From the NCBI GenBank assembly GCA_934278005.1, contig CAKQWG010000036.1, forward strand, positions 1 to 23,569: DNA of 23,569 bases. The letters run 5' to 3'. Both the position numbers and the translations under genes were made by a program. Within the stretch, counting starts at the first letter, position 1. Every line of letters begins with the position of its first letter. This document shows positions 1-7,752 of this stretch, one piece after another. The stretch comes from an uncultured Pirellulaceae bacterium (lineage in GTDB: Bacteria > Planctomycetota > Planctomycetia > Pirellulales > Pirellulaceae). The notes under the pieces were generated by a model, which was given only the letters and a program-made list of their open reading frames with translations, was not told the origin of the DNA and made no database searches.

Positions 1-64
1 ATTAGCCGTTTTGGCGTTAGCCACGGTTGTTCGATATAACATGAAACTTATATGTAGGTGTTTA
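1..64 (+). repeat. Dispersed palindromic repeat, copy 1 (left end cut by window)
   Basis: This stretch aligns without gaps to 14975-15038 at 55 of 64 positions by hand count. The core CCGTTTTGGCGTTAGCCACG is identical in both copies and contains its own small hairpin (TGGC-GTTA-GCCA). In the second copy the unit is bounded by 18-bp inverted repeats. Here only the right arm (TTATATGTAGGTGTTTA) is visible because the left arm would lie before base 1. It sits just upstream of the prfB ribosome binding site, so it is probably within or next to the prfB promoter region. Function unknown. Confidence 0.8.
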
Positions 65-114
65 ACATTCCGTCATCCATCGAAACTCTCAAGAGAACAT
101 AGGAGGTGTCCCAG

Positions 115-1216
115 ATGAGCGATAGTGAATTAGAAAATCGCGCTGCAACGATTCGCAGCCGGCTAACGCAGCTTCGGGACAGTCTTTGACTTCGATCAAA
201 AATTGTCTCGCATAGCAGCCATCGACGTGCGCATGGCAGCCAGCGATTTCTGGGGTAACCAAGAAAAAGCGCAGGCTGTGGTGGGCGAGCTCAAGAGTCT
301 CCGCTCCGTGGTTATACCGCTGAAGGAATCGTTGGCGGCGGCCGATGACCTGCAGGGGCTGCTGGAAATTTTGGCCGAGGATGAATCTGCACGCGAAGAG
401 ATTGTGGCTGAGGTCGATCGGCTTGAGCGGAAGATTGACGAACTGGAGCTCACAGCACTGCTCGATGGCCCCTACGACGCGTCAGGCGCACTGCTCAGCG
501 TGCATGCTCGCGATGGCGGCGTAGACGCCAACGACTGGGCAGCCATGCTGCTACAGATGTATATCGCCTGGGCTAACCAGCATGACTACTCGATTGAGTT
601 GATCGATCGACAAGACAACGAGGAAGCCGGCATCACGCAAGCCACCATCGCTGTCCGTGGCCCCATGGCTTATGGTTATCTCAAAGGCGAAGAAGGCATT
701 CACCGGCTCGTTCGCATCAGTCCGTTCAACGCCGAAGGCAAGCGGCAAACCAGCTTTGCTGCCGTCGATGTGGCGCCCGAAGTGAACGATGCGGTGGAGA
801 TCGATATCGATGAAAAGGACATTCGCGAAGACACCTACCGCGCCAGCGGGGCTGGCGGCCAGCACATCAACAAAACCGACAGCGCTGTGCGTTTGACGCA
901 CTTGCCCAGCGGTGTGGTCGCGCAGTGCCAAAGCGAACGCAGCCAGCATAAAAATCGCGCCAACGCATGGAAGATGCTGCGCGCTCGCCTGGCCCGCATC
1001 GAGGAAGAGAAGCGCGAAGAGGAGCAGCTCGCTAAGTACAAAAACAAGGTGCGTCAAAAGGGGTTCGGCTCGCAGATTCGCAACTACTTCTTGCATCCCG
1101 ATCAGCGGGTTAAGGACTCGCGGACCGAGCATCTACAGAATAGTTTCCACGCGGTTATGGCAGGAGACATTCAGCAGTTTCTGGACGCCTACCTGCGTTG
1201 GCGGATGATGCAATAG
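115..1216 (+). CDS. prfB: Peptide chain release factor 2 (programmed +1 frameshift)
   Basis: Class I release factor recognising UGA and UAA and triggering peptidyl-tRNA hydrolysis on the ribosome. Translation starts at ATG 115 behind a strong AGGAGG (101-106). It runs 24 codons to CTT (184-186), where an in-frame TGA (187-189) follows; reading continues one base on at GAC 188. The joined protein (115-186 plus 188-1216) is 366 residues, normal for RF2. The junction, L then DFDQK, matches the L/DYDAK junction of E. coli RF2. The codon-recognition motif SPF is at about 202-204 and the catalytic GGQ at about 247-249 (GAGGQHINKT). An ORF caller ignoring the shift would start at TTG 203 and lose the N-terminus. 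The stop codon TAG lies inside the first copy of a hairpin repeat. Identification is secure. Confidence 0.96.
176..190 (+). other. Programmed +1 ribosomal frameshift site of prfB
   Basis: The slip sequence CTT TGA C (184-190) is the conserved RF2 autoregulatory site. With RF2 scarce, the ribosome pauses at TGA and peptidyl-tRNA on CTT slips to TTT. The internal Shine-Dalgarno-like stimulator is weak: GGGA at 176-179 with four bases before CTT, compared with AGGGGG and three bases in E. coli. The zero frame ends at this TGA and the +1 frame carries the whole conserved protein. Confidence 0.93.
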
Positions 1217-1310
1217 TCGCCGGACCGCTCCGCCGGTCCGTCAAAGCAATTCCCGACCGGCGGAGCGGTCGGACGACTTTAGTTCCGACCGGCGGAGCGG
1301 TCGGACGACT
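1215..1310. repeat. Three copies of a 26-bp hairpin repeat after prfB
   Basis: Copies at 1253-1278 and 1285-1310 are identical (CCGACCGGCGGAGCGGTCGG then ACGACT). A third at 1215-1240 is the reverse complement with a few changes. Each unit folds on itself (CCGACCG, loop GCGGAG, CGGTCGG), and the inverted copy can pair with either direct copy into a longer stem. The first unit overlaps the prfB stop codon. No T-run follows, so it is not a classical intrinsic terminator, although it could block 3' exonucleases or pause polymerase. Confidence 0.85.
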
Positions 1311-1446
1311 ATGGCGCAAACGAAAGATAGACGTCTTACGCGTGCGGCAAAATGGCACATCTGAATTTGTTTCTGCGGTTTGAATATTCTGATAGAATCT
1401 GAAGCACCGATTGTGCCTACAGAGAATTCGCGTACAAAGGATTCTT

Positions 1447-1470
1447 TGCACGGCGATATGTCGCCGTGCA
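1447..1470 (+). promoter_or_regulatory. Perfect 10-bp stem-loop in the cbb3 operon leader
   Basis: TGCACGGCGA (1447-1456) and TCGCCGTGCA (1461-1470) form a perfect inverted repeat around the loop TATG, 46 bases before the ccoN start. It could be an operator or a leader RNA hairpin. In the rest of the 1311-1515 spacer I see no FNR/ANR dyad (TTGAT-N4-ATCAA) and no T-run after the stem. A weak -10-like TAGAAT lies at 1393-1398 without a good -35. Confidence 0.5.
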
Positions 1471-1515
1471 CAGGCGAGATCGAACCATGGACTTTAATCA
1501 TAGTTAGAAGAAGTG

Positions 1516-3855
1516 ATGTCGACAGCAGCAACGGATACTACGCACAGCTCTGCTCATGCCACCGGCGAGATGGAGAGCTTCAGTTACGATGACGCAATTG
1601 TGCGGATGTTCGTAACGGCCACAATCGTATGGGGTTTGGTAGCCACGCTGGTGGGCGTATTCGTGGCGGTGTTCCTGGTACTACCGCAGTTGACTGGTGG
1701 TCTGCCGTGGTTTGCTTTCGGTCGCTTGCGCCCGCTGCATACCAACGCCGCTATCTTCGCTTTCGCCGGCAACGGTATCTTCGCCGCCATCTACTATTCG
1801 ACACAGCGTTTGTGCAAAGCTCGAATGTGGAGCGACACGCTAAGCCGGCTGCACTTTTGGGGTTGGCAAGCGATCGTCGTAGCAGCGGCCATCACGCTGC
1901 CGCTGGGAATCACGCAGAGCCGTGAGTACGCAGAGTTCGAGTGGCCGATAGACATCGCTATCGCAGTGGTGTGGCTGCTGATTTTCGGCGGCAACTTCAT
2001 GATGACCCTCATCCATCGCCGCGAGCGGCACATGTACGTGGCACTGTGGTTTTACATCGCCACGATCGTTACCGTGGCATTGCTACACGTCTTCAATAAC
2101 TTGGTCATTCCCACCAGTTGGTTTCACGGTTACTCGATCTATGCAGGCGTTCAAGATGCCTTCATGCAGTGGTGGTACGGTCACAATGCGGTGGCCTTCG
2201 TTTTGACCACACCGTTTCTGGGGTTGATGTACTACTATCTTCCCAAGGCGGCGGAGCGTCCGATCTTCAGTTACAAACTGAGCATTATTCACTTCTGGTC
2301 GCTGGTCTTCATCTATATATGGGCCGGGCCGCACCACTTGCACTACACAGCCTTGCCGGAGTGGGCCAGCACGCTAGGCATGCTGTTTAGCCTGATGTTG
2401 TGGATGCCCAGCTGGGGCGGCATGATCAATGGCTTGCTCACACTGCGTGGAGCTTGGCACAAGGTAGCTTCCGACCCAATCCTCAAATTTTTTGTGGTGG
2501 GCATTACCTTCTACGGCATGGCCACTTTCGAAGGCCCCCTGCTATCGATTAAGAGCGTCAATGCGCTCAGTCACTATACCGATTGGACCATCGCCCACGT
2601 GCACGCAGGTGCCTTGGGCTGGAACGGCTTCATGATCTTCGGCATGCTCTACTGGTTGCTGCCGCGACTGTATCAGACCAAGCTGTGGAGTCACAAACTG
2701 ATGGGACTGCACTTTTGGGTGGGCACGATCGGCATTCTGCTATATATCATTCCGATCTATGCGGCTGGACTAATGCAAGGCTTGATGTGGCGCGCGATCG
2801 ATGCTGAAACGGGCCAACTGATGTATCCCGACTTCATCGAAACCACGCAAAGCATCGTGCCTCTGTGGAGCCTGCGCGTGCTGGGCGGCCTGCTGTATTT
2901 CTCGGGTGTGGTCATGCTGGGCATCAACGCGCTGATGACGTTCTTTGCGCGTCCAGCCAAGTACGAAGTGCCCGTTTACTCGGCACCCCGCCTGAGCAAA
3001 GACTACCAAGAGCACACTCCGCGGCCAGTCAGTGGACTCTCGAATGTTCCAGTTTTAGAATTGGGCAAGAAACTGGACATTTTTGGACGCATGGATTGGC
3101 ATCGTCAGTGGGAGCGATTGCCGGTGAAGTTTACCGTGTTGACCACGCTGGCCGTAGTCATCGCGACACTGTTTGAGGTAATCCCCACGTTTTTGATTCG
3201 CAGCAACATTCCAACCATTGCTTCAGTCAAACCCTACACGCCTCTCGAATTGGCCGGGCGACAGATCTATACGTCTGAAGGCTGTTACAACTGCCACTCG
3301 CAACAGATCCGGCCAATGGTGGCGGAGACCAAGCGGTACGGCGAGTACAGCAAGCCGGGTGAATTTATCTATGACCGGCCATTCCAGTGGGGCAGCCGCC
3401 GCATCGGTCCTGACTTGGCCCGCGAGGGTGGTCGCCAGAGCAGCTTCTGGCACTGGACGCACTTCGAAGATCCCGAGCTGATGTCCCCCGGAACGGTCAT
3501 GCCCAGCTACGACCACTTGCTGACGCAGGACCTGAAGTTCTCAGCCATCGCGCCACTGGTCAAAGTGGCTCACTACCTGGGAGCTCCCTATGATAAAGAG
3601 CTTGAGGACAGCGAGGCGCTGGCCCGGCGCCAAGCAGAGGAGATCGCCGCCGATATCGTCAAACAAGGTGGCCCAGCAGGAGTGCACGAGAAGCAAGCCA
3701 TCGCGTTGATCGCTTACGTGCAGCGACTGGGCGTTGACCTAACGCGTACCGACGAACCGGCAGCGGCACCTGCCGACGCTTCGCCCGGCGACACCGCACC
3801 GCTGGACGCAGATGCAGCTGCGGCCGAAGAGCCACTAGCCAGCGCTGCACCGTGA
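1516..3855 (+). CDS. ccoNO: cbb3-type cytochrome c oxidase, fused subunits I and II (CcoN-CcoO)
   Basis: Catalytic haem-copper subunit fused to the membrane-anchored cytochrome c subunit of a high-affinity terminal oxidase that reduces O2 and pumps protons. Residues 1 to about 480 are CcoN, with about 12 membrane helices. His ligands are visible in RPLHTN, WWYGHNAVAF, GPHHLHYT and HVHAGALGW, for low-spin haem b, high-spin haem b3 and CuB. After a linker, a helix near 537-560 and one haem c motif C590-YNCH (CxxCH) identify CcoO, followed by an Ala/Pro/Asp-rich tail. ATG 1516 is preferred to the overlapping GTG 1513 because AGAAGAAG (1506-1513) is then better spaced. At 779 residues the protein equals the sum of the two subunits, so this is a true fusion. 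Fused CcoNO is known from Bacteroidetes and some other phyla. First gene of the cco operon. Confidence 0.95.
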   Translation: MSTAATDTTHSSAHATGEMESFSYDDAIVRMFVTATIVWGLVATLVGVFVAVFLVLPQLTGGLPWFAFGRLRPLHTNAAIFAFAGNGIFAAIYYSTQRLCKARMWSDTLSRLHFWGWQAIVVAAAITLPLGITQSREYAEFEWPIDIAIAVVWLLIFGGNFMMTLIHRRERHMYVALWFYIATIVTVALLHVFNNLVIPTSWFHGYSIYAGVQDAFMQWWYGHNAVAFVLTTPFLGLMYYYLPKAAERPIFSYKLSIIHFWSLVFIYIWAGPHHLHYTALPEWASTLGMLFSLMLWMPSWGGMINGLLTLRGAWHKVASDPILKFFVVGITFYGMATFEGPLLSIKSVNALSHYTDWTIAHVHAGALGWNGFMIFGMLYWLLPRLYQTKLWSHKLMGLHFWVGTIGILLYIIPIYAAGLMQGLMWRAIDAETGQLMYPDFIETTQSIVPLWSLRVLGGLLYFSGVVMLGINALMTFFARPAKYEVPVYSAPRLSKDYQEHTPRPVSGLSNVPVLELGKKLDIFGRMDWHRQWERLPVKFTVLTTLAVVIATLFEVIPTFLIRSNIPTIASVKPYTPLELAGRQIYTSEGCYNCHSQQIRPMVAETKRYGEYSKPGEFIYDRPFQWGSRRIGPDLAREGGRQSSFWHWTHFEDPELMSPGTVMPSYDHLLTQDLKFSAIAPLVKVAHYLGAPYDKELEDSEALARRQAEEIAADIVKQGGPAGVHEKQAIALIAYVQRLGVDLTRTDEPAAAPADASPGDTAPLDADAAAAEEPLASAAP

Positions 3856-3966
3856 TGCAATCCTGACATTTTGCAAACGCACACCACAGGCGACTGCGTC
3901 GAGAGCCACTGGCAATATCAATTGCAGTATGCCTGAAGCTGCCATGCAAACAAGAAAGAAAGAACC

Positions 3967-4149
3967 ATGGTTAGAGATATTGTTAGCGCTCTAGATTATT
4001 CCGACTGCGCCGAAGCGGCCCTACTGATCTTCGTCGTGACCTTCGGTTTCATTGTCTATGGTGCCTTGCGTTTAAGCCGACAAGCGACCGATCGCTTTGC
4101 GTCGATCCCACTGAGCGATGAAGTTAAGGATCCCTTCGATGGAAAATGA
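3967..4149 (+). CDS. ccoQ: cbb3 oxidase small subunit CcoQ/FixQ-like
   Basis: A 60-residue protein with one membrane helix at about residues 17-37 (ALLIFVVTFGFIVYGALRL) and a charged C-terminal tail ending DPFDGK, the usual layout of CcoQ, which stabilises the interaction of CcoP with the CcoNO core. It follows ccoNO by 111 bases and overlaps ccoP by 11 bases. A purine-rich AAGAAAGAAAGAA precedes ATG 3967 as ribosome binding site. CcoQ sequences are poorly conserved, so the name rests mainly on size, topology and position between ccoNO and ccoP. Confidence 0.85.
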   Translation: MVRDIVSALDYSDCAEAALLIFVVTFGFIVYGALRLSRQATDRFASIPLSDEVKDPFDGK

Positions 4150-4756
4150 TGCTCTGACCGACCATGTCTACGATGGCATTCAAGAGTTCGATAATCCTCT
4201 GCCCGGCTGGTGGAAATGGATGTTCGTAGGAACCATTGTGTACAGTCTGTTCTACGCACTGTTCTTCCACATCGGCGCACCGGGGCGATCGGTGACAGAG
4301 CAGTACGACACTGCGCTGGCAGAGAATACTCGTTTGCAGTTCGCCGAGATTGGCGACCTGGAGCCGACGGCAGATAACATCTTGCATTATGCCACTCAGA
4401 AGAGCTGGTTGAGCGTCGGCCAGACGATCTTCAAGACCAATTGCGTGTCCTGCCACGGCCGAGATGGCGAAGGCAAGATCGGTCCCAACTTGGGCGATGA
4501 CTATTATAAGAATGTGCGCAAGGTGGAAGACATTGCGCGGGTTATCATACAGGGAGCAGGCAATGGCGCGATGCCCGCTTGGGGCACGCGTCTGCACCCT
4601 AATGAAATCGTGTTGGTCTCTGCGTACGTTGCCTCACTGCGAGGCTCCCCGGCTGGCAGTGCTGGGAAGGGCCCCGAGGGGAGCGAGATCCCCGCTTGGC
4701 CGGCAGCGCCCGTGGATGTGGAGCCACCCGCAGCCCAGCAGCCGAAGGAAGGTTGA
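4139..4756 (+). CDS. ccoP: cbb3 oxidase subunit III, one-haem CcoP
   Basis: Membrane-anchored c-type cytochrome that passes electrons to CcoO. The N-terminus has the CcoP signature HVYDGIQEFDNPLPGWW and a helix at about 28-47. A single cytochrome c domain follows, with C102-VSCH and an axial Met candidate in GAMPAWG. The tail is rich in Pro, Ala and Gly. Canonical proteobacterial CcoP is about 300 residues with two CxxCH motifs; this one has 205 residues and one motif, so a whole haem domain is absent. ATG 4139 is chosen over in-frame ATG 4118 because AAGGA at 4126-4130 sits eight bases upstream and the CcoP signature follows directly. It overlaps ccoQ by 11 bases and ends nine bases before ccoG, suggesting coupled translation. 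Confidence 0.93.
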   Translation: MENDALTDHVYDGIQEFDNPLPGWWKWMFVGTIVYSLFYALFFHIGAPGRSVTEQYDTALAENTRLQFAEIGDLEPTADNILHYATQKSWLSVGQTIFKTNCVSCHGRDGEGKIGPNLGDDYYKNVRKVEDIARVIIQGAGNGAMPAWGTRLHPNEIVLVSAYVASLRGSPAGSAGKGPEGSEIPAWPAAPVDVEPPAAQQPKEG

Positions 4757-4765
4757 TAAAATCCA

Positions 4766-6241
4766 ATGAATGAACGCCCAGCTATGACTTCGCTTCCCAA
4801 ATTGGAAGATGCGCAAGCTCAGCAGGCTGTTCGAACAAATCGCGCCCTGCCAGTTATCAACGCAGGTGTCTCGGGCAGCGACAACGTGCTCAGCACCCTC
4901 AAAAGCGATGGCACTCGCCGCTGGCTCAGGCCCAAGCTGGCTAAGGGACGCTGGTGGCACGCCCGTCGCGCAGTAGCCTACGTGCTGATGGTCATCTTCG
5001 TGGTCGTGCCCTACATCCGCGTGGCGGGCAAACCACTTATTCAACTGGACATCACCGCCCGCCAGTTTACGATTTTCGGCTACACCTTTTTGCCGACAGA
5101 TACCTTGCTGCTAGCGCTGGTTATGTTGGCCGCCTTTATCACAATCGTGTTCGTTACCGCGGTGACCGGTCGCGCGTGGTGTGGTTGGGCCTGCCCGCAA
5201 ACGGTGTACATGGAGTACTTGTTCCGACCTATCGATCGCTTATTTGAGGGGACCGTCGGCAAAGGTGGGCTGCCCAAGCGTCCGATGTCAGCCCCGCGAC
5301 AGATCGCCAGATTTGCGCTCTATATTCTGCTGAGCATGTTCCTGGCGCATACTTTCCTCGCCTACTTTGTCGGTACGGAGCAACTCTCGCAGTGGATTCG
5401 CAGTTCGCCGTTCGAGCACCCCGCCGCGTTCTTGGTAATGGCCACGACTACGGGACTACTGGCCTACAATTTTTTCTACTTCCGCGAGCAGACGTGCTTG
5501 ATCGCTTGCCCTTACGGACGTTTGCAATCGGTCATGCTCGACCCACAGTCGTTGATCGTGGCCTACGACTACAATCGCGGCGAGCCCCGCAAGAAGGGCA
5601 AACATTTTCCAGGTGACAAGGCGGGCGATTGCGTGGACTGCAATCAGTGTGTGGTTGTGTGCCCGACCGGTATCGATATTCGCGATGGCCTGCAGATGGA
5701 GTGCATCAACTGCACTCAGTGCATCGACGCTTGCGATGACGTAATGGACAAAGTGGGCTACCCACGCGGATTGATTCGCTATACATCCGAAGATGCACTG
5801 GAGAAAAAGCCACCCCGACTGCTGCGTGCCCGGACCATCACTTACGGTCTGATCCTGACGGTCGTCCTGGGTAGCATAGGTTACGCTTTGTCTCTGCAGG
5901 GTGGATTTGATGCGCGCGTCATCCGCGGCAAAGGTGCTCCCTTCACAAGTGTCTCGCGCGGACTGATCTCCAACTCGTTTTACATGCGGCTGGTCAATCG
6001 CACCGACAGACCCCAGAGCTATACGTTTAACATACTAGCTCCCGAAGGAGCCGAGCTGGAGGTGATCGACGATTCGCGCCTGCAGCTGCAGCCGGGGCAA
6101 ACGGCCACGGTCCCGCTAGGGGTGAGGTTCTCCAGCAGTTTGACATTCGGTCGCGGCTACGTGCCAATCACTCTGGAAATTGCCGACAGCGATCACAAGC
6201 AGCAGACAGTCCGTTTTCGGCTCGTCGGCCCCAGACAATAG
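4766..6241 (+). CDS. ccoG: cbb3 oxidase maturation protein CcoG/FixG (Fe-S, Cu reductase)
   Basis: Membrane Fe-S protein that in Rhodobacter reduces Cu(II) to Cu(I) for insertion into the cbb3 CuB centre. The 491 residues include a first helix near 68-88, the motif C139-GWACP, a second CLIACPYG motif (C244, C248), and two ferredoxin clusters C289xxC292xxC295xxxC299 and C313xxC316xxC319xxxC323. The C-terminal 120 residues or so look like the Ig-like FixG C-terminal domain, after a membrane helix near 355-375. ATG 4766 has GGAAGG 13 bases upstream, rather far; ATG 4784 is a possible alternative. All family hallmarks are present and the gene lies in the usual place after ccoP. Confidence 0.96.
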   Translation: MNERPAMTSLPKLEDAQAQQAVRTNRALPVINAGVSGSDNVLSTLKSDGTRRWLRPKLAKGRWWHARRAVAYVLMVIFVVVPYIRVAGKPLIQLDITARQFTIFGYTFLPTDTLLLALVMLAAFITIVFVTAVTGRAWCGWACPQTVYMEYLFRPIDRLFEGTVGKGGLPKRPMSAPRQIARFALYILLSMFLAHTFLAYFVGTEQLSQWIRSSPFEHPAAFLVMATTTGLLAYNFFYFREQTCLIACPYGRLQSVMLDPQSLIVAYDYNRGEPRKKGKHFPGDKAGDCVDCNQCVVVCPTGIDIRDGLQMECINCTQCIDACDDVMDKVGYPRGLIRYTSEDALEKKPPRLLRARTITYGLILTVVLGSIGYALSLQGGFDARVIRGKGAPFTSVSRGLISNSFYMRLVNRTDRPQSYTFNILAPEGAELEVIDDSRLQLQPGQTATVPLGVRFSSSLTFGRGYVPITLEIADSDHKQQTVRFRLVGPRQ

Positions 6242-6267
6242 TCCGCGATAAAAACTCAGGTGTAAAT

Positions 6268-6843
6268 ATGACTCAAGCAACTCCACCCGCTGTTGAGATT
6301 TCACGCAATGTGGTCACCAGCGGTTCCAGTGCGCCCGCAACGGCGGCCGAGCACGCCACTCTGGAGCGCCGCGCGCGACGCTGGTGGGTCTCCGGCATCG
6401 TCGGCCTGCTGGGCTTGCAGGTCTTTATCGGAATTGGATCAGTGATCCTGGCAGTCAGCGATCCGACGGTGGCCATCGTTCCGAATTATCACCAAAAGGC
6501 ACTCGACTGGGACGCGAGTCAGCGGGCCGTAAATTTAACCAGCAAACTTGGCTGGCATGTCACACCGCTCGTAGGGCTGGTCTCTGCGGATGGCGGCAAA
6601 CGACTGGTCCGCGTTTCCATCCAGGATCAACAGGGGCGCCCAGTCAGCGAATTGAATGTTTCTGCAGCCGTCTATCATCACGCCCGCGGCTCTGAAGTTC
6701 ACAATTTAAACCTGATCGAAACCGACGCCGGATACTACGAAGGCGCGACCAATTTGACTCAGGCCGGCGTGTGGCAGGTCTATGTGCAGATCGAAGGCAT
6801 GCATGGCATTGCCAGCGATAACCGCGAGATGATGGTGGAGTAA
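6268..6843 (+). CDS. ccoH: FixH/CcoH family protein
   Basis: A 191-residue protein with a cytoplasmic N-terminal stretch of about 40 residues, one membrane helix at about 38-60 (VSGIVGLLGLQVFIGIGSV) and a periplasmic beta-rich domain. The domain contains the FixH-like patterns VPNYHQKALDWD, VRVSIQDQQGRPVSELNVSA and GVWQVYVQIEG. CcoH is a single-helix assembly and stability factor of cbb3 oxidases. It has AGGTG five bases before ATG 6268, lies 26 bases after ccoG and three bases before the next gene. Slightly longer than typical FixH, because of the N-terminal extension. Confidence 0.9.
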   Translation: MTQATPPAVEISRNVVTSGSSAPATAAEHATLERRARRWWVSGIVGLLGLQVFIGIGSVILAVSDPTVAIVPNYHQKALDWDASQRAVNLTSKLGWHVTPLVGLVSADGGKRLVRVSIQDQQGRPVSELNVSAAVYHHARGSEVHNLNLIETDAGYYEGATNLTQAGVWQVYVQIEGMHGIASDNREMMVE

Positions 6844-6846
6844 AGT

Positions 6847-7752
6847 ATGTGGGTCCTAGCAACTGCAGTGGTCACGGCCAGCCTATTGGGAAGCATGCAC
6901 TGTGTGGGCATGTGCGGCCCGCTAGCGATTTGGGCCAGTGGCGCGGGTGATCGCGTCTCTGCAAGTCAGATGTCGCTCGCCACCACGCTCTACCATCTGG
7001 GAAGGTTAGCGACCTACGCCCTGGTCGGCTTGCTGGCTGGCGCTGCCGGACAGTTGGTCGACGTCGGCGGCCAAGCCCTAGGCCTGCAACTGATGGCCGC
7101 GCGCATCGTCGGCGGACTGATGATTGTCTTTGGATTGCTACGCCTAGCTCAGCTGCTGCGCCAGCACCGCACGCCGCCGCAGAATTTCTCCGGACAAGCA
7201 CCACAGCCCAATTGGATTACGCGGCAATTGCTCAAACTCCGCCCCGTCGTGTTCCGCCTGCCCGTGCCTATGCGCGGCTTGGTGACTGGCCTGCTAACCG
7301 CTTTTCTTCCCTGTGGTTGGTTATATCTGTTTGCGCTGGTGGCGGCGGGCACCGGGAGCGCGCTCATGGGTTCTCTCGTCATGATGGCCTTTTGGCTGGG
7401 CAGTGTTCCCGCCTTGGTTGGGCTGGTGACGGGTACTCAGGCGCTGGCGGCGCGATTCCAGCGGATCATTCCGATCGGTGCCGCGGTACTGCTAATCGTA
7501 GGCGGGGGCTACACTGCCTCGGGTCGCGGTTTCGCCAATCTCAATTCCCTGAGCGACATCCGTCCATCCGGATCGGCGGATTTTGCCCGAGTTCGCACAC
7601 AGCCCAGTGAGCTGGATTCGACAAACAATGGCGCGGCTCCCTCCCAGGCACAGGCTCAAGATATAAACACCGGCCTAGCTCGGTTGATCGCCAGTCCGCT
7701 GCCATGCTGCGAAGCACACGCGACCCAAGCAAAGGAGTCTGCTGCGCCGTGA
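6847..7752 (+). CDS. TauE/SafE (UreH-like/DsbD_2) membrane protein of the cco locus
   Basis: A 301-residue protein with about six hydrophobic helices, starting with GSMHCVGMCGPLAIW. This HCxGMCGP motif near residues 18-25 is typical of the UreH-like/DsbD_2 branch often annotated 'sulfite exporter TauE/SafE family'. Members commonly sit beside ccoI/ccoS, which suggests a part in metal (copper) handling or maturation; the reaction is not established. The hydrophilic C-terminal tail carries PCCEAH, an additional possible metal site. GGAG (6837-6840) lies within the end of ccoH, six bases before ATG 6847. Its stop overlaps the ccoI start in GTGA. The family call is good; the role in Cu supply is inference. 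Confidence 0.85.
   Translation: MWVLATAVVTASLLGSMHCVGMCGPLAIWASGAGDRVSASQMSLATTLYHLGRLATYALVGLLAGAAGQLVDVGGQALGLQLMAARIVGGLMIVFGLLRLAQLLRQHRTPPQNFSGQAPQPNWITRQLLKLRPVVFRLPVPMRGLVTGLLTAFLPCGWLYLFALVAAGTGSALMGSLVMMAFWLGSVPALVGLVTGTQALAARFQRIIPIGAAVLLIVGGGYTASGRGFANLNSLSDIRPSGSADFARVRTQPSELDSTNNGAAPSQAQAQDINTGLARLIASPLPCCEAHATQAKESAAP

Noticed and set aside
551..1132. Long antisense ORF (193 aa) opposite prfB
   Set aside because: It mirrors the codon pattern of the highly conserved prfB frame and has no start signal or recognisable domain.
1215..1310. CRISPR-like array after prfB
   Set aside because: There are only three units, in mixed orientation, with spacers of under 15 bases that do not look like protospacers, and no cas genes.
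1354..1378. TGGCAC upstream of ccoN as the -24 half of a sigma-54 promoter, attractive because an AAA+ activator lies downstream
   Set aside because: The -12 half is missing: at the required spacing there is AATTT instead of TTGC.
4118..4138. Upstream ATG for ccoP giving seven extra residues
   Set aside because: No ribosome binding site for it; AAGGA fits the ATG at 4139 and the family N-terminal motif follows that start.
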